In this document: piece by piece, positions 35,583-45,010 of the stretch
How positions within the stretch are numbered: position 1 is the stretch's first letter
Layout of the letters: each line of letters begins with the position of its first letter
Origin: AP-15 sp963787425
Lineage (GTDB): Bacteria > Pseudomonadota > Alphaproteobacteria > ATCC43930 > CGMCC-115725
NCBI GenBank assembly: GCA_963787425.1
Contig: CAWBCV010000004.1
Location: 372,001-436,000 of the forward strand
Direction of reading: 5' to 3'
Length of the DNA: 64,000 nucleotides
Program-made: the position numbers and the translations under genes
Notes under the pieces: generated by a model
Database searches by the model: none
What the model was told of the DNA's origin: nothing
The model's input: the letters and a program-made list of their open reading frames with translations, nothing else

Positions 35583-36037
35583 TGCGCGACAGCTTGTGCC
35601 GGCGCGGCCATGCGATAGAGCGGCTCCCGCGGATAAAGGCCGTTCTCTAGATAGAGGCCGGTCGACGCGATGTTGTATGCGGGCGTGATCAGCGCACGAT
35701 TAGCGGCGCCGTTGCGCTCGGCCTGCATCAGGGTTTTCGAAAGAAGAGCCTGCCCGCCCCCCTGCGCCTGTGTTTCGGGCCTGACGAAGAGTTGTGACAA
35801 GCACCAGAACTTCTCGGTCATCCAGCTGAAGCCGAAGCCAACGATGGTGTCGCCGTCTTCGGAGACCCAGAGCCCGGAGGGATCTTGCGCCAGGCAGAAT
35901 TTCGGAAAGTCGATCGGAGGTGGCGCCGGCCAGTGCTGCCTGCCGTGCCGGACACGCAACGCGTTACCCGACCGTTGAACGACGCGCTCGGCTTCCTCCA
36001 AATCTTCCGGCTTCGCAGGGCGATATGTAATATCCAT
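35537..36037 (-). CDS. GNAT-family acetyltransferase (C-terminus possibly altered)
   Basis: 166 residues. The GNAT core is visible: ITYRPAKPEDLEEAERVVQR start, VGFGFSWMTEKFWCLSQLFV strand pair, acetyl-CoA loop region RPETQAQGGGQALLSKTL and ITPAYNIASTGLYLENGLYP. The last 15 residues are encoded by the reverse complement of the MmsA scrap, so the natural C-terminus appears to have been replaced at a DNA junction. Substrate unknown. Its start is 4 bp from the end of the bicupin gene upstream, so the two are probably co-transcribed. Confidence 0.65.
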   Translation of the reverse strand: MDITYRPAKPEDLEEAERVVQRSGNALRVRHGRQHWPAPPPIDFPKFCLAQDPSGLWVSEDGDTIVGFGFSWMTEKFWCLSQLFVRPETQAQGGGQALLSKTLMQAERNGAANRALITPAYNIASTGLYLENGLYPREPLYRMAAPAQAVAQIGTGIGTFTPTMPI

Positions 36038-36040
36038 TGC

Positions 36041-36889
36041 TCATGCCGGCTCAGGCTCTACCGTTCGAGGGTCGTCGACATCGAGCTCGATAGTCTCGCC
36101 AGGAAAGGGTGTCGCCGCCATTTGCATCGCGCCCTCCGAGGAAAGAAGGCGGTGCCATGCTCCCTGCGGAATGACCGCGATCATTCCTGCGCGAAGTGCG
36201 AAAGACTTGGGCGGCCCGTCGTCGCAGACGATTTCCAGTGTCGCAGTGCCGTCAAGGATGTGAACAAGCTCGTCGCCCGTGAGGTGGCGTTCCCAATGAT
36301 CTTTCCCCGAGGCCTTGATGGCCAAAAGGAGGCCGTCGCGATAGGAAGCCAATTGTGCGACGCTTCCCTTTCGCTCCTCCCTTGTCGACTGCGGGGTCCG
36401 GCGAAACATTGTCAGTGCCGCGAGTTCGGCGTTGAGATCGATGATGCTGGGCGGTCTCATCGTATTGGGTATGTCGAGATCGGGCGTGCTCGTCCGGGGG
36501 TCATCGACATCGAGATCCATATGCTCACCGGGAAGCGTCGCGCTCGCCTCCGTCATGCCGCCCGCGGAGTGAACACGGTGCCATGCGCCCGGGGGGACGA
36601 CGACCATCATTCCGGCGCTGACGGTGAAAGATTGCGGCCCGTCCGGTTCGACGATGTCCACGGTCATCGCTCCGTCGAGAACGTAAAGCAGCTCGTCCTC
36701 GGGATGGGTCTCCCAATGGCCCTTTCCGGCGGACTTGCTCAAAAGAAGGATCCCGTCGCGGTAACGACCCAATTGCACCGCGCTGCCCCGGCGTTCCGCG
36801 AAGGTGGTTTGCGGGGTCCGGCCGCGGAACACCTTGAGTTTCGCGGCTTCTGCGTTGAGATCGGTGATGATCGGCGGTCTGCTTTCCAT
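36041..36889 (-). CDS. Bicupin with two near-duplicate halves
   Basis: 282 residues from ATG 36889; the ATG four codons further up overlaps the GGAGGAGG ribosome site, so the inner start is preferred. The halves repeat the same motifs: PPIITDLNAEAAKL and PPSIIDLNAELAAL; GKGHWETHPEDELLYVLDGA and GKDHWERHLTGDELVHILDG; PPGAWHRVHS and PQGAWHRLLS; LDVDDPRT closes each half. Metal-ligand His and Glu are kept in both. It is an internal duplication, with an unknown small-molecule substrate. Divergent from the LysR regulator gene, which may control it. Confidence 0.75.
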   Translation of the reverse strand: MESRPPIITDLNAEAAKLKVFRGRTPQTTFAERRGSAVQLGRYRDGILLLSKSAGKGHWETHPEDELLYVLDGAMTVDIVEPDGPQSFTVSAGMMVVVPPGAWHRVHSAGGMTEASATLPGEHMDLDVDDPRTSTPDLDIPNTMRPPSIIDLNAELAALTMFRRTPQSTREERKGSVAQLASYRDGLLLAIKASGKDHWERHLTGDELVHILDGTATLEIVCDDGPPKSFALRAGMIAVIPQGAWHRLLSSEGAMQMAATPFPGETIELDVDDPRTVEPEPA

Positions 36890-37131
36890 TTCCTCCTCCA
36901 TCTGTTGATGGATGTCGCGTCGTCGTGATCAGCGTAGCGCCACAATTTAATTACAGTGATCCTCGTTTTCGGAGAGTACTGGAACGTTTTCGTGGCACAA
37001 TCGATGGTAGGTCGTTCGGAAGTAGACGGATAAGGGAACAATGCGTGGCTGCTCTCGATGAATTGGCGATTGCACGGCGTGAGACCCAGCGTGAACCGGC
37101 AACTCGTCCGCCGCAATCGGGTCGCGGAGCG

Positions 37132-38001
37132 ATGGACTGGGACAATGTCCGGGTGTTTCTCGCTGTTGCTCGGGAAGGCTCAATGCGCGCCGCCGGGCGG
37201 GCGCTGGGGCTGAGCCAACCGACGATCGCCCGTCGATTGGCCGCGTTCGAGGCCAGCTTTGGCGGACCGACCTTGTTCGACCGGCTGCCCGAGGGGCTAC
37301 GCCTTAACGCCGCCGGCGAGCAGCTCATCGCTGCGGCGGAGAGCGTCGAGCAAGCCGTGCTGACGCTGGAGCGGCGGCGCGCTGCGGCCTCGCCGGTGCT
37401 GAGCGGCACCGTGCGGGTATCGACCGGCGAGTGTGCCGCCGGGTTTCTGGCTCGCTGCCTGTCGGGATCGACAACGACGGCGCTGCCGTCCGGCATCACG
37501 TTGAAACTGGTCGACGAGTTACGACAGACGGCAAACCTCGTGCGACGCCAAGCCGATATGGCGCTGCGCCACCAGCCGCCGGAAGGCGGCGACTTTTACA
37601 TCTCCAAGGCCGGCACCTTCGCCTGTGCCGTTTACCGGCGTCGCGGCGCAGATGCCGCCGCGTGGGTGACCTATACCGAGGAGCAAGCACATTATGCACC
37701 AGCGCGCTGGGCTCAGCGGCAGGTAGAAGAAACGGCAATGCCGGTGGCGCTGCGCGCCTCATCGATGCTCATGCATTTGGAAGCGATCCGCGGCGGAACC
37801 GGCCGCGGCGTACTGCCCTGCTATGTTGGCGACGGCCATCCCCTTCTCGAGCGGCTGACTCCGCCGATCCCCGAGATCGAGGCTGAATACTGGATAATCG
37901 TCCACCGCGATCTGCGCCGCTCCGCCTGCGTGCGCGCCGTAATCGATTGGGTCAAGGCGCTGTTTGCCGAGCAGCGGGACGTACTCGCTGGCGTCGCCTA
38001 A
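37132..38001 (+). CDS. LysR-family transcriptional regulator
   Basis: 289 residues from ATG 37132. Winged helix at the N-terminus (NVRVFLAVAREGSMRAAGRA, then LSQPTIARRLAAFEASFG), linker helix and a substrate-binding domain with the RQADMALRHQPP segment. Upstream in-frame codons lack features, so the short form is chosen; it also has GGAG 6 nt before the ATG. It is divergent from the bicupin-acetyltransferase pair across about 240 bp, the usual arrangement for a LysR protein and its target. Confidence 0.85.
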   Translation: MDWDNVRVFLAVAREGSMRAAGRALGLSQPTIARRLAAFEASFGGPTLFDRLPEGLRLNAAGEQLIAAAESVEQAVLTLERRRAAASPVLSGTVRVSTGECAAGFLARCLSGSTTTALPSGITLKLVDELRQTANLVRRQADMALRHQPPEGGDFYISKAGTFACAVYRRRGADAAAWVTYTEEQAHYAPARWAQRQVEETAMPVALRASSMLMHLEAIRGGTGRGVLPCYVGDGHPLLERLTPPIPEIEAEYWIIVHRDLRRSACVRAVIDWVKALFAEQRDVLAGVA

Positions 38002-38081
38002 CGAGGAACTTGCTAGCGCGTGGCGAGCGGCTACGGGCCTATTGCAGCCCCCATCCTTGGGGCTCGCCATCACCCGCACAC

Positions 38082-38112
38082 GCCTGCCGTCAATGCAGGC
38101 CGTAGAACAGAC
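38082..38112 (-). pseudogene. C-terminal relic of an amidohydrolase
   Basis: On the minus strand this reads LFYGLH-stop. The 27 bases at 38082-38108 are identical to the end of the intact amidohydrolase gene at 45003-45029 (FYGLH-stop plus downstream bases). A matching N-terminal piece lies at about 38690-38760, so a second amidohydrolase gene was here and most of it has been deleted. Confidence 0.45.
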
Positions 38113-38176
38113 CGGTTCCGGGGGCCGGCCGAACGGAATGGGACACCAGCGCGCGCTCCTGCTCGCGCTGGTGGGC

Positions 38177-38309
38177 TCCTGTTCTACCTGTTTTATCACG
38201 TCGAGATCAGGTCGCGACGGCCAATGCGATGCACTGAGCGACACCTCCCAGACCCGCAGCGGGATTCCTTCATGTGATTGCGTATATAACATTAGCGCTA
38301 TTTTGTCAA
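38177..38309 (-). promoter_or_regulatory. Promoter-like element with ACAGGT direct repeats, copy A
   Basis: On the minus strand a perfect TTGACA (38309-38304) is followed 17 bp on by TATACG, then about 100 bp later by an operator-like block at 38211-38177 with two ACAGGT-type half-sites 3 bp apart next to TGATAAA. Thirty of 35 bases of the block match a second copy near 51315-51349, upstream of the DUF917/hydantoinase operon. It has no intact gene to drive here, only relics. Confidence 0.4.
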
Positions 38310-38409
38310 TAACTGGATCGCACGGCAACAACAAGCTACGTGGTCGGCTGCTGCCCTCGACCGTTTGCGCTCTTGCATGTCTTTCCATCGAGGTACGGTC
38401 GGCGGGGCG

Positions 38410-38760
38410 TCAGCGCCCGTGTTGTTCGTCGGTGACCTTTTCCATCCACTCGACGACCTTGCCGTCGAGCTTTTCCTGGATGGCGATGTGCGTCATGGCG
38501 GCGATCGGCGCGGCCCCGCGCCAGTGCTTCACTCTCGGCGGGATCCAGGTCACATCGCCCGGCCGCATTCCTTCGATCGGCGCGCCTCGCGCTGAACCAT
38601 GCTGCAACCGGCAGTGACGATCAGCGTCCGATCGAGCGGATGCGCGCGCCGGGCTCGAAGGTGACACTAATTTGCCCTCGACCTTGAGGCGCTCCTTGCC
38701 GTTCGAATCGATCGTAAACTCCGGCCAGGGCTCGCGATATTCCCGCAGGCAGTGTGTGAA
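38410..38760 (-). pseudogene. Cupin (carboxymuconolactone-type) relic joined to an amidohydrolase N-terminal scrap
   Basis: The end of the frame is a good cupin tail (IEGMRPGDVTWIPPRVKHWR and AAMTHIAIQEKLDGKVVEWM). The front half of the barrel survives in other frames (VTFEPGAR; HPLDRTLIVTAGCSMVQRE), with a missing segment where the metal-binding HWHTH should be and one frameshift near 38590. Fused ahead is WPEFTIDSNGKERLKVEGKL, which matches the N-terminal region of the amidohydrolase encoded at 45011-46138 (RFVIDENGKERLEVEGKLL). It is a chimera produced by deletion. Confidence 0.6.
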
Positions 38761-38995
38761 GGTCAGATGTCGGACTGATCCAGGGCGAGCTGTCGCACGT
38801 CGATAGCGCATTTGCGCCGGAGTGCGGCCGCCTACCAGGCGCGAGCGAACCGACATCAGCTCGCCGCATTTACGATCCTAATAGCGTTCATAATCGCGCC
38901 GTCTCCGGAGCTGCTTAGCATCCCATCAACTCGTAGGGATCAATCTAAGCACCATGATCTGGCTGAACGATTGGTGCGATATCATCGCCGCTTAA

Positions 38996-39728
38996 GTGTG
39001 GGCACATGGCCTACAAATTCTTACCGCACGCAAAGGCGATTTGCCGTTCGCGCACGACGCCCTCGCCACAGCCGTTCCCGGTCATTACGCTTCCCAGGGA
39101 CGTATAGCGCGCATCCTGGAACGGTTCGGCAAAACAGCAGCCGCGGCCTTCATTCGCGAAAAGCTCCGGACGCCACATCCATCCGCTCGGGTGATCTGGG
39201 TGAGATCCTTGCCGCCGAATACATCGCCGAGCAGACTTCCTACACGGTACCGATTAAGCGTTTGCGCTGGAAAGATCACCGGAACATGGCGATGCGGGAC
39301 GAGGATGTCATCGGCATCGATCGCCAGCCGGGCACGCGTCCTCTCCGCTTTCTGAAGACCGAGGCCAAGAGTCGCGCCAATCTCGCCGCCTCTGTCGTAG
39401 CGGAAGCCGCGCGGCTCTCGACAAAGACAACGGCCTGCCGTCGGCGCACGCCCTTGCGTTCGTGTCCGAGCGGCTAATGGAGACCGGCGACGAAGACCTT
39501 GCCGATGCCATCGACGACGCGCAGCTCAAGAGCGGCATCAGCGTGCAAAGCGTCAGCCACTTGCTGTTTACATTCTCGGGCAACGATCCCGCGCCGCAGC
39601 TCCGATCGAGCTTGGAAAAGTACGGCGGAACGATATCCCAACGCTCGGTTGGGCTCCGCATGGTCGCCCATGCCGATTTCGTGCGTACCGTCTACGACAA
39701 GGTGATGGCGAATGGTGACGACGGTTGA
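38996..39728 (+). pseudogene. hamA: DUF1837 protein, HamA-like component of a Hachiman-type system, frameshifted
   Basis: Three frames combine into one protein: LPFAHDALATAVPGHYASQG and RIARILERFGKTAAAAFIRE; then IRSGDLGEILAAEYIAEQTS, IKRLRWKDHRNMAMR and the nuclease-like EDVIGID...RFLKTEAKSR (Asp, then Glu-x-Lys); then LPSAHALAF continuing as VSERLMETGDEDLADAIDDA to the stop at 39728. DUF1837 is the HamA domain, described as the effector of Hachiman anti-phage defence. The order HamA then helicase with a 17 bp overlap is the Hachiman layout. Frame breaks near 39170 and 39440 make it non-functional as written. Assignment rests on motif reading and context. Confidence 0.55.
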
Positions 39729-40296
39729 GGCCATCGAAGCCGACATCGCGACCGCGTCGGTTCCGGGTTTCCGCGGCCGCCTGATCGCGCGTGGTCAAGC
39801 CCGAGCCATGATCTGGCGCGACGGCATTCTGCCGCCCGGCGCCCCGGCCTTCTCCGATCTTCGCAGCTACGATCTCCATTCCTACGGCTACGCCATGCTC
39901 GGCCTGGGCCTGAGGCTGAGGGATCTGGGGGGCAGCGCCGATTCCGCGCGGCTTGCCTTCGAACAAGCGGCGACAGCGCTGGAGGCCGTCATCGCCAAGG
40001 GCGATCCCACCGATCCGGATCGCGACTTCCACCATGTGATGGCCGCGACCGCCTACCATCTCGGCCGGTTTTCAGCGCGGGCGTACTCCCTGCTGGCCCC
40101 CATTCAAAGAGACGACAATTTCTCGCCGCTCGAGCGCGCGCTGTGCCAACTCCTTCTCAGGAACCTTACCGAATTGGAGCAACTCGTTCTGACCAGCCGA
40201 CTCTACGGTGCCGGAACCGACGCCTCCATTCGTGCCCTGTTCGAATCAGAGCTAATCGCCCCGCCCAGTGATGACCCGGCATCAGAGGACGGGGAA

Positions 40297-40303
40297 GGCT
40301 TAG
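40297..40303 (+). repeat. Left copy of 7 bp target duplication GGCTTAG
   Basis: Identical to 41913-41919. Removing one copy with the element between them restores the helicase frame as GEGLGLEGVDRALTDNFF, so this marks the exact insertion point. Confidence 0.7.
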
Positions 40304-41912
40304 TCGCTTACGACCTGAGTGTTTGCATTTTGTGAGCAGATTTGTCAGGCCAGAGCAGGAATGATGGTGTGTTCGGTGAGACGGCGGCCGGCAGCGATGG
40401 CGGCGCGGCCAGCGCGGGTGAGATAGTAGCGATAGGTACCGAGGACGCGTTTGATGACGCCGAGATGGCGCAGACGGGCGAGTTGTCGGGATAGGGTGGC
40501 GGGAGAGGATTGGCCGAGGAGCGGCAGTAGGTCGGCGCGGCGGAGACCGGCGATATTGAAGCCAGGACGCTGGAGGGCGGCGAGCAGGGTCTGTTCGGCG
40601 CGGCTGAAAAAGTTGAGGCCCTTGAGGTTTCGGCCTTTGAGCGGACGGGGTTGGGTGAGACGGTCGAGCGTCCGGATGCCAGCCGAGAAGTCGTCCAGAC
40701 TGGAGAGGTATTCAAGGTAACGGCGATTGCAGCTTAGCAAGATCTCACGCAAGTCCTTGAGGCTGTAGATGGTCTTTCTGACGGGGGCCAGGGCGCGAGT
40801 TGCCGGGCCTTGGCGATGTTCCACCTTGCGGTAGTGCTTGAAAGCGGAGACGTCGTTGGTGGTCGTCTCGATACGTAGGACGAGGCCGAATTTGTCGTAG
40901 ATCTTGATCGAGGACTTACTGAAACGATGCTTGACGCAGGTGCCCTCGATACGCGTGGTGAATTGGCTGCCGATCTCTTGGGCGAGTTGGGCAGTGATCT
41001 TGTGGCCGAGAAAGGTGGCGACGTGTTCGGCTTTGACGGTCAGGATGGCTTGCCGGGAAAGCTGTTCATAGAGGGGTTTGAGGATGGCCGGCGTGCGGAA
41101 CACCAGATCAGTGGCGTATTCGACCTGCATGAAACTCCAGTGGTAGGACTGGGCGAAGACGTCGAGCACCGGACAGCACTGCTGGGCATAGTGATCGAGG
41201 ATGCGATGCAGGTGGTCGGGCGAGAGGGTGTCGGCGAGGGCCTGCGCGCGCTCCCAGTCGTCAATGCGCAGAAAGGCGTTGTCGGCAAGGGTGAAACCGA
41301 CGCCGGCGGCGGTGAGTTGGCGGGCCAGCCAGCTATGCCCATTGCAATAGAACTGCAGACGGAACGGGCACCAGGTCGGCACGCGCAGATAGATCAGGCC
41401 CAACTCGGCGTCGATGAAGTAGAAGTAGTAATGCAGGCATTTGCCAGTATCCGGCCGCAAGAAGGTGCGATGCGTGTGCTTGTCATGCCAGGGCTTGTAG
41501 GTGTGGCAGGCTTCCATCGCCGAGATGATATGCACCAGGCCGGGACGGTCGCCGCGGACGACAAGCACCCTGGCGACGACGTCCTCCTTGCGGATGTGGT
41601 TCTTGGCAATGTGTTCGATGGTAATGCCAGCGGCACTCGCCAACTCGGCGGCGCGCTCGCGTACTCGATCGCGAAGTGGTTCGGCAAATCGCGGATAGTC
41701 GAAGATCCGGATCTGCCGCGCAGAAAGAAATCCCGTCATTCCCTTCGCGTAACAGGCTCCCGGCAGCGTGCCGGTGACGATGATCCGGTCATAGCAGGAG
41801 AGCACCCCGGCGAGGCGCTCGCGGTAACGCTCCGTCAGCGGCTGCCTCAACCTCCCCTCCTGCTCCCCGCGTCTCCTGCGTCTATTTTAACCTGTTTGGT
41901 TCCGGCTTCGCC
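40304..41912 (-). mobile_element. 1.6 kb insertion element inside the helicase gene
   Basis: 1609 bp between two GGCTTAG copies, interrupting a helicase frame that is otherwise continuous across the junction. It encodes one 501-residue protein on the minus strand and little else. No clear terminal inverted repeats. Instead each end can form a short hairpin: GTCG-CTTA-CGAC at 40303-40314 and CCGGC-TTC-GCCGG at 41902-41914. Element family not recognised. Confidence 0.7.
40345..41850 (-). CDS. Protein of the insertion element, possible novel-type transposase
   Basis: 501 residues (MRQPLTERYRERLAGVLSCY at the start). The central part is rich in conserved-looking aromatic and His residues (HKHTHRTFLRPDTGKCLHYY, YCNGHSWLARQL, YAQQCCPVLDVFAQSYHWSF). 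The last ~80 residues form a winged helix of MarR type (LLPLLGQSSPATLSRQLARL, HLGVIKRVLGTYRYYLT). I do not see a standard DDE, serine- or tyrosine-recombinase signature with confidence. Because it is the only gene of a precise insertion with target duplication, it is probably the transposase. Homologues may be labelled as MarR-like regulators because of the tail. Confidence 0.65.
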   Translation of the reverse strand: MRQPLTERYRERLAGVLSCYDRIIVTGTLPGACYAKGMTGFLSARQIRIFDYPRFAEPLRDRVRERAAELASAAGITIEHIAKNHIRKEDVVARVLVVRGDRPGLVHIISAMEACHTYKPWHDKHTHRTFLRPDTGKCLHYYFYFIDAELGLIYLRVPTWCPFRLQFYCNGHSWLARQLTAAGVGFTLADNAFLRIDDWERAQALADTLSPDHLHRILDHYAQQCCPVLDVFAQSYHWSFMQVEYATDLVFRTPAILKPLYEQLSRQAILTVKAEHVATFLGHKITAQLAQEIGSQFTTRIEGTCVKHRFSKSSIKIYDKFGLVLRIETTTNDVSAFKHYRKVEHRQGPATRALAPVRKTIYSLKDLREILLSCNRRYLEYLSSLDDFSAGIRTLDRLTQPRPLKGRNLKGLNFFSRAEQTLLAALQRPGFNIAGLRRADLLPLLGQSSPATLSRQLARLRHLGVIKRVLGTYRYYLTRAGRAAIAAGRRLTEHTIIPALA

Positions 41913-41919
41913 GGCTTAG
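41913..41919 (+). repeat. Right copy of 7 bp target duplication GGCTTAG
   Basis: Second copy of the direct repeat flanking the insertion element; the helicase frame continues from here (GGC TTA GGG TTA GAG). Confidence 0.7.
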
Positions 41920-44900
41920 GGTTAGAGGGCGTGGATCGCGCCCTCACCGATAATTTTTTCGCTGCGCTGTCGGTTTTCCTTTTCGCCCTGGAAAGGGGCG
42001 AACGCGCATTCGTCGACCAAGCGAGAGGTATGCTGCGGGAAGGTCTCTCGGTCTGCGCCGACCTCAGTCTGCTGCCCCAATGGTGGTCCTACCGGGTCGC
42101 GATCCATCTCATCGACGATCTGTGGTCGTCGAGCTTTCACGAACGATTGCCGAAATTCCCGATGGCAGCGACGGCGGTCAATGGCCGCAGCTCCGCGAGA
42201 GATTCATCGCACTTCTGTTGTGCAAACAAAGATCCGAAATCGATCTGTGGCTCTCGCAGCTTCCGGCGGCGGCGCGCGCTGCGAATCAGAGCGACGATCT
42301 GGTGGTCTCTTTGCCTACCAGCGCCGGCAAGACGCGGATTGCCGAACTCTGCATTCTCCGCTGTCTCGCAGCAGATAAACGGGTCATCTTCGTCACCCCG
42401 CTGCGGGCTCTCTCGGCGCAAACCGAGGTCAGCCTGCAGCGCACTTTTGGGCCGCTCGGCAAGACGATCTCTACGCTTTACGGCAGCATCGGCGTCAGCG
42501 GCTTTGACGAAGACGTGCTGCGGGAAAGCAACATCGTTGTCGCCACGCCCGAAAAGCTCGACTTCGCGCTGCGGAACGATCCTTCGCTGATCGACGACGT
42601 CGGCTTGCTGGTTTTCGACGAGGGGCACATGATCGGCCTCGGCGAGCGCGAGGTGCTCTATGAAGTCCAGATCCAGCGGCTCTTGAAGAGGGCGGACGCC
42701 GCTCAGCGGCGTATCGTCTGTCTCTGCCGTGCTGCCGGACGGCGATCAGCTCGACGACTTCGCTAACTGGCTTCGGCGGGACCAGCCGGGCCGCCTGGTC
42801 ACGAACGTGTGGCGGCCGACTAGACTGCGTTACGGCGAGGTCGTCTGGAACGGCGACGCCGCGCGCCTCAACCTCCGCGTCGGGGACGAGCGGCCTTTCG
42901 TCTAAGATTTCTCACGGGCCGCGTTCCGCCGAGTGGCAAACGCACGACGCCATTTCCGAAGGACCTCGGCGAACTGTGTCTCGCTACGGCCTGGCGTCTG
43001 GTCGAGGACGGTCAATCGGTCCTCATTTTCTGTCCGGTGCGCAGCATGTCGAGCCGTTCGCGGACAGGATCGTGGACCTTCACCGGCGCGGCGCGTTATC
43101 GGCGCTCTTGGATGCGAACACCGCTGTGCTCGACACTGCATTGGCGCTCGGCCGGGAGTGGTTGGGGAACGACAGTCCGATTCTCCAATGCCTACGCCTC
43201 GGCGTCACCATTCACCACGGAGCGCTGCCGACGCCATACAGGAAGGAAATTGAACGCCTTCTTCGCGACGGCATCCTCAAAGTCACGATATCATCGCCAA
43301 CATTAGCTCAAGGGCTCAATCTCTCCGCTACGGCGGTGATCTTTCACTCGTTGTACCGTAATAGGGAGCGGATTTCGGATTCCGAGTTCAGAAACGTTGT
43401 TGGCCGCGCAGGAAGAGCTTTTGTCGATGTCGAAGGCCTCGTCCTCTGTCCGATATTCGACAAAAGCGGGACGCGCCTGAGAGATTGGGAGCGCTTGATT
43501 CAAGACCTCGGGGGGCGCGAGATGGAAAGCGGCCTTGTCGCGCTGGTCATCACGCTGCTTCGCAGGATGTACGCGAAATTGGGTCGGCCCCCCCTCGATC
43601 AGCTTATGGAATATGTCCTCAACAACGCGGTCGCATGGGAATTTCCCGAGCTGGACGGCGAAGAGCCCGAGGAGCGGGAGCGTCAGCAGACCCAATGGCG
43701 TAATCATTTGACCTGGCTCGACACGGCGATTCTCAGTCTCTCTGGCGAGCAGGAGATCGCCGACGCGGATATCGCGGCCACGCTTGACGAGCTGTTGGCC
43801 TCATCGCTCTGGGAAAGACGCTTGGCCCGCCATACGGAAGAAAACTGCCAAGCCGTCAAATCAGGCCTTCTCAGCCGCGCCAGGCATCTTTGGGCACATT
43901 CCACCGCGCCGCAGCGGCGCGGATACTTCCTTGCGGGCGTCGGCCTCAATACCGGCTCTGCCCTCGACCTTATCGCCCCCAGTGCCAACGATCTACTGGT
44001 GGAGGCAAACGGTGCGATCCTCAACGGAGATGAGGATCGCGCGATCGAAACCCTCACCATCCTGGCGGAGAAGCTGTTCCGGATCCCGCCCTTTACCCCC
44101 GACGACATCCCAACCAATTGGCGCGACATTCTGCGGCTTTGGCTTCAAGGCCTCCCCATCGCGCCCGCGATTGCAGGGCAAGAAGCCGACGCTCTTCGAT
44201 TCGTGGAGGGAGGCTTGATCTACCGCTTGTCCTGGGCGATGGAGGCCATCAGGGTCCGAGGAATTGCCAATGGCGACACCATTTCGGACGAAGCCATTCC
44301 CCTCGGCGATTTCGAACTGAGAGTGGCGGTTGCAGCCGTAGAAACGGGCACGCTCAACCGTCAGGCGGCGATCCTCATACAGGCAGGAATTACGTCACGA
44401 CTGGCGGCCATCAAGGCAGCGCAAGAGACGGGTGCGCTGTTCTCATCGGTATTCGAGCTGCGGCTATGGCTCGACTCCGAAGAGGTCGGCTTGCTGACAA
44501 CGCAAGGGGACTGGCCGACGCCGGAAACTACCGACATGTGGCAGAGTTTTCGCGAGAGCTTCTGGCCGGTCACGAGCCGGGCCTGGGGCGAACACCGCTT
44601 GACCGCCCAAGTAGTTTGGCAGAACGGTAGCGCCCCTCCAGGTGGCCAGCCCGTCCGGCTCTATAGCCATCCTGAAACCAGAGACGCCTTCGTTCTGTCC
44701 GAGAGCGCCGAGTTCCTGGGCCGGCTTCGGGCGCCGCTCAATCCTCGACGGCAAGGGCTTGCGCGGGCGTCCGTCCTCGAGGATCGCCGTGACATCCTCA
44801 TTTCGTATCTCGGACCGGACGACCTCTGGGTTCAGTAAGTCCCGCCGCGTTTCGCTCTCACCCTTTAGCTCTAGCACGCCGGGATGCGTATTAGCCGCTA

Positions 44901-45010
44901 TCGACACTCAGCGATTGTGTAGCCGCTCTCGCACCGGAACGCCACGCCGCTCCTCTCTTACTCGCAACGGACCATTTCCGGCGCTTATCAGGGGCAACGG
45001 CTGCCTGCCG

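Larger units (their letters stand above)
39712..44838 (+). pseudogene. hamB: SF2 (Ski2/Brr2-like) helicase, HamB-like, split by a mobile element and frameshifts
   Basis: ATG 39712 overlaps the end of the DUF1837 gene. The N-terminal 195 codons are open to 40297, where a 1.6 kb insertion interrupts. Past the insertion the same frame resumes (VDRALTDNFFAALSVFLFAL). Helicase motifs follow: Walker A LPTSAGKTRIAEL, motif Ia VTPLRALSAQ, ATPEKLDFAL, DEGH in VFDEGHMIG, then SSPTLAQGLNLSA and motif VI VVGRAGRAF. Frame changes are needed near 42150, 42720, 42900 and 43050. The last 600 residues are open to 44838. Without the insertion it would be about 1170 residues, fitting HamB. Clearly inactive. Confidence 0.65.

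Noticed and set aside
40927..41919. A 330-codon plus-strand frame inside the insertion element
   Set aside because: Antisense to the element's protein; composition looks like a shadow.
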